Shown: piece after piece, positions 29,609-38,124 of the stretch
How positions within the stretch are numbered: position 1 is the stretch's first letter
Layout: every line of letters begins with the position of its first letter
NCBI GenBank assembly: GCA_963768025.1
Contig: CAVYGM010000004.1
Span: forward strand, 186,001 to 250,000
Direction: 5' to 3'
Source of the DNA: CAVYGM01 sp963768025
GTDB taxonomy: Bacteria; Bacteroidota; Bacteroidia; Cytophagales; Spirosomataceae
DNA: 64,000 nucleotides
Position numbers and translations under genes: made by a program
The notes under the pieces: model-generated
Database searches by the model: none
Told to the model about the DNA's origin: nothing
Seen by the model: the letters and a program-made list of their open reading frames with translations, nothing else

Positions 29609-29647
29609 GTGTACACTAATTGTATACAAAGTAATCATGTATATACA
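29609..29647. promoter_or_regulatory. predicted GntR/UTRA operator cluster
   Basis: Three palindromes in 39 bases: GTGTACAC (29609-29616), TTGTATACAA (29620-29629) and TGTATATACA (29638-29647). The centres of the last two are 18 bases apart. HutC-subfamily regulators such as TreR recognise TTGTATATACAA-type sites, so these fit the regulator whose start is at 29591. Binding would block its own promoter and possibly that of susC at 29896. Confidence 0.65.
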
Positions 29648-29895
29648 AGAATAGCAATTTTTTTTAGTTATTCCTGCGCTTATTATCTCTTTATTTTAAT
29701 AAAGACGGCTCTTTTATGGTAGCAAAATCATTATCATGACAACTATCTGACTATTAAAAGCATATGCCAAAAATAATTAAGTCATTCAAGGGAAAATTAA
29801 TGAAAAACATAAGTATAATACTGTCATATTTACACTTATTAACTGAGTTCTTTATTACTTAATTATCCTGTCAAAACCATTAACCTGTCTATCTT
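29648..29895. other. AT-rich divergent leader upstream of susC
   Basis: About 250 very AT-rich bases between the operator cluster and susC. No clear TTTG...TAnnTTTG promoter could be assigned with confidence, and no small gene was recognised. Confidence 0.4.
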
Positions 29896-32800
29896 ATGCA
29901 AAACTTTATCCGAAAGTACAACCCTATCTTCACCCTGCTGCTGGCGCTACTGAGCCTGGTGGTCCACGGGCAGGATCGAAGACTAAGCGGTACCATTACC
30001 GACGACGCAGCAAACCCGTTACCGGGTGTAAGTGTGGTGATTAAAAATACCAAGCTCGGTACCACCACCGATGCACAGGGGAAGTTCCAGTTGAACGTAC
30101 CGCCCCAGAGTAGTACCTTGGTGCTAAGCTATATTGGCTACAAGTCCCGAGAAATCGAGATCGGCAACCAAAGTACCATCAGCGTATCCATGACAGCCAC
30201 CGAAGAAGCCCTGGGCGAACTGGTGGTGGTGGGCTATGGTACCCAAAAGAAATCATCCCTGACCGGAGCCGTGTCGTCGGTGACGCCCAAGGAGCTAAAA
30301 GCCCTACCGGTGGTAAGCGCCACGCAGGCCTTGCAGGGTCGCGTACCGGGGGTGTCGATCACCAACAACAGCAGCCCCGGAAACGAGCCCGTGGTGCGGG
30401 TACGGGGCGTTGGCTCCATCAGCCTGAACCCCAATCCCCTTTACGTCATTGACGGTGTGCCGGCGGGTGGCCTCAACAACATTGACCCCAAGGACATAGA
30501 ATCGCTGGAAGTACTGAAAGACGCCAGCGCGGCGGCCATCTATGGTTCACGGGCGGCCAATGGGGTTATTCTGATCACTACCAAAAAAGGTACCCCAGGC
30601 AAGATGGCTATCAATATAGATTCCTACGTGGGTACGCAGTCGGCCTGGCGCACGCTCGACCTCCTCAACCGCGACCAATACATCAAATACGGCACCGCCC
30701 TGCTCACGGCTTCGGGACAGCCCGTGCCAGGCCGCTTCAATAATCTAAACACCCCCGTGTACGACGGTGCTCCCACCACCTTTGCCCAAACCGACACGGA
30801 TTGGCAGGATGTGATGTTCCGGAATGCCCCCATTACGGATAATCAGCTTTCAGTTTCGGGAGGTAATGACATTTCACGGTTTTATACATCGGTAGGCTAT
30901 TTCAAGCAGGACGGGATTCTTCCCTTTACGAGCTATAACCGGCAGAGCTTCCGGATCAATTCGGATCATAAATTGAAAAAATTCCTGACTCTGGGCCAGA
31001 CGTTGCTTCTGGCCACCGACGGCCGTACCGCCGAGCGCGACGGCGGCGGGCGCAGTCTGGTGATGAATATCATGCGCATGATCCCTTACTGGCCCGAGCG
31101 CGACCCCACCAAGATTGGCGGGTTCAGCACTACGGCGCAGGGCCTCGATGCCACCGATCCCGAAAACCCCCTGCGCGTGGCTGAGCAGGAGCAGCAGTTC
31201 CAGACCAACCGGGCCTTCAAACTTATTGGTACCATCTATGCCGAACTCCGGTTTACCGACTGGCTGAAGTACAAGTTCACGGCCGGTACCGACTTTGCCA
31301 GCTCGCGCTTCAATGGCTTTCTGCCGATCTACGACGACGGAAACCGTAGCCGGGTCATCTCTACGGTAAATGAAGACCGCAACCAGTATTTTAGCACGGT
31401 GATTACCAACGCGCTTACTTTTGACAAAACTTTCGGCAAGCACTATATTAATGTACTGGCCGTGGCAGAGAATCAGAATGCCTCCTCGCGCGGCCTGAGT
31501 GCCTCGGGCCAGCGGCCGGACAACAACATCCAAGTGATCCAGGGGGTATCCAATCCCAACGGTTCGTCCACGCTTTCGGAAAACTCCCTGATTTCCTACG
31601 TGGGTCGCGTGAACTATGAGTTCAACAACAAGTACCTGTTGAGTGGATCAGTACGCCGGGATGGTTCGTCCAAATTCGCCCCCGGCCGCAAGTGGGGTAC
31701 GTTCCCCGCGGTGTCGGCGGGTTGGCGCATTAGCGAAGAAGGGTTCATGGAATCAGTAAGTGCTGTTTCTGAATTAAAGCTGAGGGGAAGTATCGGTCAA
31801 ACGGGCTATAACTCCATCGGCGATTACGAGTGGCAGCCCCTGGTGCAGGCCAATAACACCATTTATCCATTTGGAAATCAGAGACAACAGGGATCGTACT
31901 TCAACCGACTGGGCAACAGTGATTTGAGCTGGGAGGTAACGACCATGAGCAACATTGGGCTAGACCTGTCGCTCTTTAACAACAAGATCACCGTATCGAC
32001 GGAATACTACAAACGCAAAACCAATGGTCTGCTGCTGAGTGTGCCGCTCTCCACCTCCATTGGCTACTCGGTGAGCCCACTAGCCAATGTGGGGAGCATG
32101 GAGAACTACGGCTTTGAGCTTACCGCCGGCTATGCGTATTCCAGCAATGACTTCAACTGGAATCTGACGGGTACCTTTGACGTGACGCGCAATAAGGTAC
32201 TGAGCCTGTCGACTCCTTCGGCCAATATCAATTCCGGGGCCAACGGTGACTTTGGTGGATTTGAAATCACCCGTACCGAGGCCGGCCAGCCTATTCAGTC
32301 GTTCTATGGCTGGGTGGTGGACGGAATTTTCCAGAGCCAGGAGGAGGTCAGGGCAGCCAACGGCGCTGATGGTAATCCTGCCACTTTCTACCAGAACGAC
32401 AAAACCTCGCCCGGCGATATCCGGTTCCGGGACCTGAACGGGGATGGAAAAATTGATGCCAGTGACCGCACCTATTTGGGAAGCTATATACCCAAGTTCT
32501 CCTACGGATTGAACTGGACAGGTAACTACAAGAACTTTGACTTTACGCTCTTTTTCCAGGGCGTGTATGGCAACAAGGTATACAATGGGACCAAAGTCAT
32601 CGGCCAGGGTATGCTGCGGTTGTTCAATTCCACCACGGAAGTTCTGAACGCCTGGACCCCGCAAAACACCAACACCGATGTACCCCGCGCGGTAAGTGGT
32701 GACCCTAACCAGAACTCCCGGACGTCGGATCGTTTCCTGGAAGATGGCTCCTACCTGCGCCTGAAAAACCTGAGCATTGGCTACACCGTGCCTAGTGCCA

Positions 32801-33000
32801 AAATAGGCAAGCTGACCGGGAATGTGCTCAGTAAGGCCCGTATCTACGTATCCAGCCAGAACCTGCTCACGTTTACCAAGTACACCGGCTACGACCCCGA
32901 GGTATCGTCTAAGTACGGCAACCTGCTTACCAATGGCATTGATTACGGTCAATACCCACAGGCACGTACGCTGATGGTGGGGGTTAACCTTGGATTTTAA
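29896..33000 (+). CDS. SusC/RagA-family TonB-linked outer-membrane protein
   Basis: A 1034-residue, frame-intact SusC. A signal sequence ends 'LLSLVVHGQ'. CarboxypepD_reg-like domain at ~25-110 ('NPLPGVSVVIKNTKLGTT'), TonB-box region 'GELVVVGYGTQKKSSLTG', plug with 'ATQALQGRVPGVSITNNSS' and 'IESLEVLKDASAAAIYGS', then a 22-strand-type barrel with 'SGSVRRDGSSKFAPGRKWG' and the terminal 'RTLMVGVNLGF'. It would import an oligomer captured by the SusD encoded next. Its promoter faces the GntR operators, so expression is probably ligand-controlled through that regulator. Confidence 0.94.
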   Translation: MQNFIRKYNPIFTLLLALLSLVVHGQDRRLSGTITDDAANPLPGVSVVIKNTKLGTTTDAQGKFQLNVPPQSSTLVLSYIGYKSREIEIGNQSTISVSMTATEEALGELVVVGYGTQKKSSLTGAVSSVTPKELKALPVVSATQALQGRVPGVSITNNSSPGNEPVVRVRGVGSISLNPNPLYVIDGVPAGGLNNIDPKDIESLEVLKDASAAAIYGSRAANGVILITTKKGTPGKMAINIDSYVGTQSAWRTLDLLNRDQYIKYGTALLTASGQPVPGRFNNLNTPVYDGAPTTFAQTDTDWQDVMFRNAPITDNQLSVSGGNDISRFYTSVGYFKQDGILPFTSYNRQSFRINSDHKLKKFLTLGQTLLLATDGRTAERDGGGRSLVMNIMRMIPYWPERDPTKIGGFSTTAQGLDATDPENPLRVAEQEQQFQTNRAFKLIGTIYAELRFTDWLKYKFTAGTDFASSRFNGFLPIYDDGNRSRVISTVNEDRNQYFSTVITNALTFDKTFGKHYINVLAVAENQNASSRGLSASGQRPDNNIQVIQGVSNPNGSSTLSENSLISYVGRVNYEFNNKYLLSGSVRRDGSSKFAPGRKWGTFPAVSAGWRISEEGFMESVSAVSELKLRGSIGQTGYNSIGDYEWQPLVQANNTIYPFGNQRQQGSYFNRLGNSDLSWEVTTMSNIGLDLSLFNNKITVSTEYYKRKTNGLLLSVPLSTSIGYSVSPLANVGSMENYGFELTAGYAYSSNDFNWNLTGTFDVTRNKVLSLSTPSANINSGANGDFGGFEITRTEAGQPIQSFYGWVVDGIFQSQEEVRAANGADGNPATFYQNDKTSPGDIRFRDLNGDGKIDASDRTYLGSYIPKFSYGLNWTGNYKNFDFTLFFQGVYGNKVYNGTKVIGQGMLRLFNSTTEVLNAWTPQNTNTDVPRAVSGDPNQNSRTSDRFLEDGSYLRLKNLSIGYTVPSAKIGKLTGNVLSKARIYVSSQNLLTFTKYTGYDPEVSSKYGNLLTNGIDYGQYPQARTLMVGVNLGF

Positions 33001-33041
33001 TTTTGAATGAGTGATTGTTATAATGAGTGAATAAATAAAAA

Positions 33042-33099
33042 CATTCTATCATTCTATCATTCCGCGCGGCGTCCGCTATCATTCTATCATTCTATCATT
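33042..33099 (+). repeat. CTATCATT tandem repeats with GC-rich insert between susC and susD
   Basis: CATTCTATCATTCTATCATT (33042-33061), then CCGCGCGGCGTCCG (33062-33075), then CTATCATT three times in a row (33076-33099). Unlike the first susCD pair, the arms point the same way, so no long hairpin forms. Confidence 0.75.
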
Positions 33100-33116
33100 A
33101 GATTTTATAGATAAAC

Positions 33117-34659
33117 ATGAAAAAGATACTCGTAATAACCTGTTTTCTGGCGGTGTGCATTACCATCAGTTGCAATGAAGATTCTCTGAACAAAGTGAAT
33201 CCCAATGGTGTCACCTTTGATACCTATTTTAATAATCAGGCTGAATTGACGGCCGGCGTAAACTCCATTTATGCTCTGATTCAGTCCAATAGCCTGGTGT
33301 CACGGGAGTGGTTTTTCACCAACGACCTCCGGGGCGATGAGATGGCCTCGGGGGGCGGTCAGTTGGAAACACCCCGCAACCAGTTGCTTATAGGGGTACA
33401 TGATACCGGCAATAGCTTGATCAATGCCCAATGGACAGGCTGGTATCGCACCATTCACCGGGCCAACGTCATCATCGAAAAAGGCCCTACCGTCACCACC
33501 GTGGCCGAAGCTACCCGCAACCGCCTGGTGGGTGAAGCCCGCTTCCTGCGCGCCTGGGCTTATTATGAGTTGGGCAGCTTGTTTGGTGGGGTGCCCATCT
33601 ACACGGAATTCGTGAAGTCGGTAGATGGCTCCAAAGGCCGTTCGACCCAGAAAGAAGTATACGACCAGGCTATTGCCGATCTGAAATTTGCCGAAACAGC
33701 CCTACCCGCTACCTACCCGGCGGCTGAATTGGGCCGCGCTACCAAAGCCGCCGCCCAAACCCTGCTCGCCCGCGTGTACCTGCAAATGGGCGACTACGCC
33801 AGCGCAAAAACCGAACTTACCAAAGTGGTATCGTCGGGTTTGTACAAAATCGTGGACGACTACCTGGATCTTACCAATGAAGAAGGAGAATTCAACGCCG
33901 AGTCTATCTTCGAGGTAGTGTATGCTCCCTCCGGCGGTGCTTACAACTGGGGCGGCGACAGCGACGGAACGGCTTTGCAGGAGGAGACCGTGCGGACGCA
34001 GGAGTACTCGGCCATCGGCTGGCGCAACGTGATTCCCTCCAACAAAATTCTGAACGCCTACGAGCGCACTTCCAAAGGCGACGCCAAGAATGATCCCCGC
34101 TACGACATGTCGTACTGGAAAACCGGCGACCTGTACAATAGCGGCAAAAACACCCTGACCGCCGACATCGTACAGGGCAACTCGTCCGTTGTGGAAGGGG
34201 TAACCCAGAAGGTGAGCTGGCGGAAGTATTCGGTGCTCTACAAGTCGGACCAGGGCTATGCCCAAAGCGGCATCAACATGCGCATCATGCGCTATGCGGA
34301 TGTACTGCTGATGCTGGCGGAGTGCGAGAACGAAGCGGGTAACCAGGCAGCGGCCATTGCGCTCATGAATCAGGTGCGGGCCCGCAAATCGGTGGCGATG
34401 CCTCCTTACCCAACCAAAAACTACCCTAGCAGCAATAAGGCCGAGGTACTCGCCGCGATTCAGCACGAGCGCTACGTGGAGCTAGCCGCCGAGCAGGTGC
34501 GTAACTTTGACATTTTGCGCTGGCGGAAAAATGGCAAGCTAACCTCAGACCCCCTACCCTATTTCCAGAAAGGGAAAGCATGAGCTACTGCCCCTTCCGC
34601 AAACCGAGATTGACAATAACCCTAACCTGGAACAGAAGGACCAAAATCCGGGCTACTGA
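33117..34659 (+). CDS. SusD/RagB-family nutrient-binding lipoprotein (frameshift near the end)
   Basis: The partner lipoprotein of the upstream SusC. Lipobox: MKKILVITCFLAVCITISC. SusD core 'IHRANVIIEKGPTVTTVAEA', 'RLVGEARFLRAWAYYELGSL', 'TKAAAQTLLARVYLQMGDYA'. C-terminal RagB motifs 'MRIMRYADVLLMLAECENEA' and 'IQHERYVELAAEQVRNFDIL' are present. The raw frame stops at 34583 through a one-base insertion near 34572-34577 (GGGAAA run); corrected, it continues 'KHELLPLPQTEIDNNPNL' and ends QNPGY at 34659 (513 residues), the usual SusD ending. The ligand is unknown. Confidence 0.9.
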
Positions 34660-34709
34660 GCGCAGGCTGCTGGATAAAACCAACTAAATCCAGCTTATCA
34701 TCTACGTAA

Positions 34710-34745
34710 AAACTCCCATTTCCAGCCTTTTGGGAATGGGAGTTT
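34710..34745 (+). terminator. terminator after the second susCD pair
   Basis: AAACTCCCATTTCC at 34710-34723 pairs with GGGAATGGGAGTTT at 34732-34745 with one mismatch, about 50 bases after the susD stop. The VCBS gene that follows therefore probably has its own promoter. Confidence 0.65.
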
Positions 34746-34770
34746 CTATATTTGAGCAAACTCTTCTTTT

Positions 34771-37700
34771 ATGGTAGGTCCAGTGTCAAAAATTCATTTG
34801 TGTGGCTTGATCCTCTTACTGGTGGGTTGTGGCAAGCAGCAGCCCACGCTTTTTGAAAAAGTAGAATCCAGCCAAAGTGCTATCCATTTTACCAATACCC
34901 TCACCCCTACCGATAGCCTTAATGCCTTCACCTTTACCAACTACTACAATGGCGGCGGAGTGGGTATCGGTGACTTTGATAACGATTCACTGCCCGATCT
35001 TTTTTTTGCGGGCAATCAGGTGAGTTGTCAGCTATACCGCAACGAAGGAAATTTTGAATTCAAAGACATAACCCAAACCGCAAGTGTCACTACAAATCGC
35101 TGGTGTACGGGTGTTTCCGTGGTAGATATCAATCAGGATGGATGGGATGATGTATACGTAAGCGTAGCCCGCCACCCTACCTTCCCAGACTCCCGAAATC
35201 TGCTTTTTGTCAATCAACGTACCCCTGAGCCTACCTTTAAGGAAGAAGCCGAACGATACGGCCTGGCTTACGAAGGCTTTACTACCCAAACCGCCTTCCT
35301 GGACTACGACCTAGATGGCGACCTGGACGCTTTCTTGCTCAACACCGCTCCCGATACCCAGAATCCCAACAACCTCCGGCCCGCCATCAACGACGGCACC
35401 TACCCCTCCACCGATCGGCTTTTCCGAAATGAAGGCAAAGATGAAAGAGGACAAATAACATTCGCGGATGTGTCACAGCAGGCCGGCATCCGCTACGAAG
35501 GACTGGGACTGGGGGTAGTGGTATCGGACCTGAACGACGACGGCTACCCGGACATCTACTGCTCCAACGACTTCATCAGCAGTGATATCCTATACCTGAA
35601 CAACCAGGACGGTACTTTCAAAAATGTGATCCAGACCGCCACCGCCCACACCAGCCTGTACGGCATGGGCGTAGATGCCGCCGACCTCACCAATGATCTG
35701 AAAGTAGACCTTCTGCAAATGGATATGCTGCCCGAGGATAATTTCCGGCAGAAACAAATGCTGGCCGGGCAGGACTACGACCGCAAGGAGATGAGTATTT
35801 CGCCCCGCTACAACTACCAGCTGCAGTACATGCGAAATACCTTGCAGGTCAATGTAGGTACCAATCCACAAACCCACGCGCCCGAATTCAGTGAAATGGG
35901 CCTGCTGGCCGGGCTGGCCCGCACTGACTGGAGCTGGGCCACCCTCCTGGCCGACTACGACAACGACGGCCGTAAGGATGTGTTTATTACCAACGGCTAC
36001 CGCAAGAACATTACCGACCGGGACTTTATCACCTACGCCGAAGAGTACAGCTTTTTTGGTACCGATCAGTCCAGACAAAAGAAAAGGGGCGAATTGCTGA
36101 ACAACGTACCCGAAATAAAACTGAGAAACTACGCCTTCCGCAATGTCGCCGACTACCAGTTTGAAAACGTATCGGCGGCCTGGGGGATGGACGAATCATC
36201 GTATTCCAACGGCGCGGTTTGGGCTGATCTGGATCGGGACGGCGACCTGGATCTGATTGTCAACAACATTGATGACAAGGCGTCTGTATTCAAAAACACC
36301 TCCGACCAGCAATCAAATTACCTCATTATAAAACCGGTGGGCTCAGCCACCAACCGGGCCGGGCTGGGGGTAGTGGCCACGGTATGGGCACAAGGACATC
36401 CCCAGCGGGTCGAAAACCAGGTAGTACGCGGCTATGCTTCCTCCGTAGAGCCGGGCCTGCATTTTGGCCTAGGGAAAGCACAAAAGGTAGATTCCATCCT
36501 GATCCAATGGCCCGGAGGCCGCGTGGAACGACTGTACGATCTGGCGGCGAATGAGACACTTTATCCCGATTATTCCAACGCCAAATCCGAGCTCAGGCTT
36601 CTGGATAAAAAGCAACCTTTATTTGCTCCCCTTACTCTCACGGGACTCGCGTACCCCCATCAGGAGTCGGACTTTGTGGATTTCAAACAAACGGCCACGC
36701 TGCACAAAATGCTTTCCCGAAGCGGGTTTGCGCTGGTGGTCGGTGATGCCAACGGCGATCAGTTCGATGATGTGTTTGTGGGCGGAGCGTACAGGGGTAG
36801 CCCCTCCCAGCTCTTTATACAGCAGAAAGACGGCTCCTTCCAACCCAGTGAGCTGCCCGATGCACCGGGGAATGAGGTAGCCGATGCCGTTTTTTTTGAC
36901 GCCGACCGGGATGGAGATCAGGACCTACTGGTGGTATATGGAGGCAACGAACGCCCCTTATCCGTCCGGAAAGCGTACCAGCCCCGCCTCTACCTCAACG
37001 ACCGCAACGGGCATTTTACCCTGGCGGAAACCTCCGTCCTACCCGACATTCCCGTAAGCGCATCCAGTGTCATTGCCTTTGACTACGACCAGGATGGGGA
37101 TCAGGACCTTTTTGTAGCAGGACGGCAGGTACCGGGGCGCTACCCTCTACCCGCCCAAAGCTACCTGCTCCGCAATGAGTCCAGGCCCGGTTCCGTACGA
37201 TTCACCGACGTCACGAGGCAGGCCGGGACTAGCCTGGGTGCCCCTGGGATGGTATGCGACGTTGTTTCCACCAATCTCAACCAGGATGCCTACCCTGATC
37301 TGGTACTGGTGGGTGAATGGATGCCAGTACGGATGTTTCTTAACCAGGGCGGAAAGCAATTCACCCCCTATGCCGTTGACCAATTTGTGGGTACGGAAGG
37401 CTGGTGGAATTGTGTGGCCGCCGGGGATCTGGATCGCGACGGTGATACGGATTTTATTGTGGGCAATGAGGGGTTGAACACGTTCTACGGAGCATCTGCT
37501 CAAAAGCCTGTCCGCATCGTGGGCAAGGATTTCAATGGTGATGGTACCTTTGATCCGATAATGGGCTATTACATGGGAGAGAAACTATACCCGGCTCCTC
37601 CCCGTGACGCCCTGAATCAGCAGGTTATTCAATTCAGAAAAAAATTCCAGAACTACGGGCTTTATGCCAAAGCTACCTTCGAGGACCTTTTTGAAAAAGA

Positions 37701-38124
37701 TGAGCTAAAAAACGCCTGGCAGGCTGAGGCCAAGCTACTGCAAACGGTCGTGCTACTGAATGAGGGTTCGGGGAAATTTACCCAAAATCCCCTACCCCGA
37801 CTGGCGCAGCAAGCGCCGGTATTCGGTATAGTACCCTACGATTATAATCAGGACGGACACCTGGACCTGGTACTTACCGGCAATTTCTTTCCCAACGAAG
37901 TACACATGGGCCGACAGGATGCCTCCACCGGCCTGCTGCTGCTGGGAAATGGGACAGGTTCATTTAGCCCAGGTACCCTTAGTGGGCTCCACATCCGAGG
38001 CGACGCCCGTACGTCGCGTCTGATTCGCACCCCCACGGGTTTGACTTTACTTACCGCCCTGAACGGACAGGGGATTGTGGCTCACAAGGTAGCCCCGCCC
38101 GGAAAGGTAGGCTTGGAGCTCTAA
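34771..38124 (+). CDS. VCBS/FG-GAP repeat lipoprotein with ASPIC/UnbV domain
   Basis: 1117 residues, lipoprotein signal with 'LILLLVGC'. Many FG-GAP/VCBS calcium-loop repeats of form DxDxDGxxD: 'DFDNDSLPDLFF', 'DINQDGWDDVYV', 'DYDLDGDLDAFL', 'DLNDDGYPDIYC', 'DADRDGDQDLLV', 'DYDQDGDQDLFV', 'DLDRDGDTDFIV', 'DYNQDGHLDLVL'. An ASPIC/UnbV segment lies near the middle ('YASSVEPGLHFGLGKA', 'ILIQWPGGRVERLYDLAANE'). Such proteins form integrin-like propellers at the cell surface and are often encoded beside susCD pairs, where they may help to capture substrate; the exact role is not known. The end overlaps by 4 bases with the convergent sensor kinase gene. Confidence 0.88.
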   Translation: MVGPVSKIHLCGLILLLVGCGKQQPTLFEKVESSQSAIHFTNTLTPTDSLNAFTFTNYYNGGGVGIGDFDNDSLPDLFFAGNQVSCQLYRNEGNFEFKDITQTASVTTNRWCTGVSVVDINQDGWDDVYVSVARHPTFPDSRNLLFVNQRTPEPTFKEEAERYGLAYEGFTTQTAFLDYDLDGDLDAFLLNTAPDTQNPNNLRPAINDGTYPSTDRLFRNEGKDERGQITFADVSQQAGIRYEGLGLGVVVSDLNDDGYPDIYCSNDFISSDILYLNNQDGTFKNVIQTATAHTSLYGMGVDAADLTNDLKVDLLQMDMLPEDNFRQKQMLAGQDYDRKEMSISPRYNYQLQYMRNTLQVNVGTNPQTHAPEFSEMGLLAGLARTDWSWATLLADYDNDGRKDVFITNGYRKNITDRDFITYAEEYSFFGTDQSRQKKRGELLNNVPEIKLRNYAFRNVADYQFENVSAAWGMDESSYSNGAVWADLDRDGDLDLIVNNIDDKASVFKNTSDQQSNYLIIKPVGSATNRAGLGVVATVWAQGHPQRVENQVVRGYASSVEPGLHFGLGKAQKVDSILIQWPGGRVERLYDLAANETLYPDYSNAKSELRLLDKKQPLFAPLTLTGLAYPHQESDFVDFKQTATLHKMLSRSGFALVVGDANGDQFDDVFVGGAYRGSPSQLFIQQKDGSFQPSELPDAPGNEVADAVFFDADRDGDQDLLVVYGGNERPLSVRKAYQPRLYLNDRNGHFTLAETSVLPDIPVSASSVIAFDYDQDGDQDLFVAGRQVPGRYPLPAQSYLLRNESRPGSVRFTDVTRQAGTSLGAPGMVCDVVSTNLNQDAYPDLVLVGEWMPVRMFLNQGGKQFTPYAVDQFVGTEGWWNCVAAGDLDRDGDTDFIVGNEGLNTFYGASAQKPVRIVGKDFNGDGTFDPIMGYYMGEKLYPAPPRDALNQQVIQFRKKFQNYGLYAKATFEDLFEKDELKNAWQAEAKLLQTVVLLNEGSGKFTQNPLPRLAQQAPVFGIVPYDYNQDGHLDLVLTGNFFPNEVHMGRQDASTGLLLLGNGTGSFSPGTLSGLHIRGDARTSRLIRTPTGLTLLTALNGQGIVAHKVAPPGKVGLEL

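Noticed and set aside
33042..33099. CRISPR array
   Set aside because: The repeat unit is 8 bases with no unique 30-40 base spacers, and no cas gene is near.
22008..34659. Recent duplication giving the two SusCD pairs
   Set aside because: The proteins share only family-level motifs (plug and C-terminal signatures) and differ in length and sequence elsewhere; they are distant paralogues.
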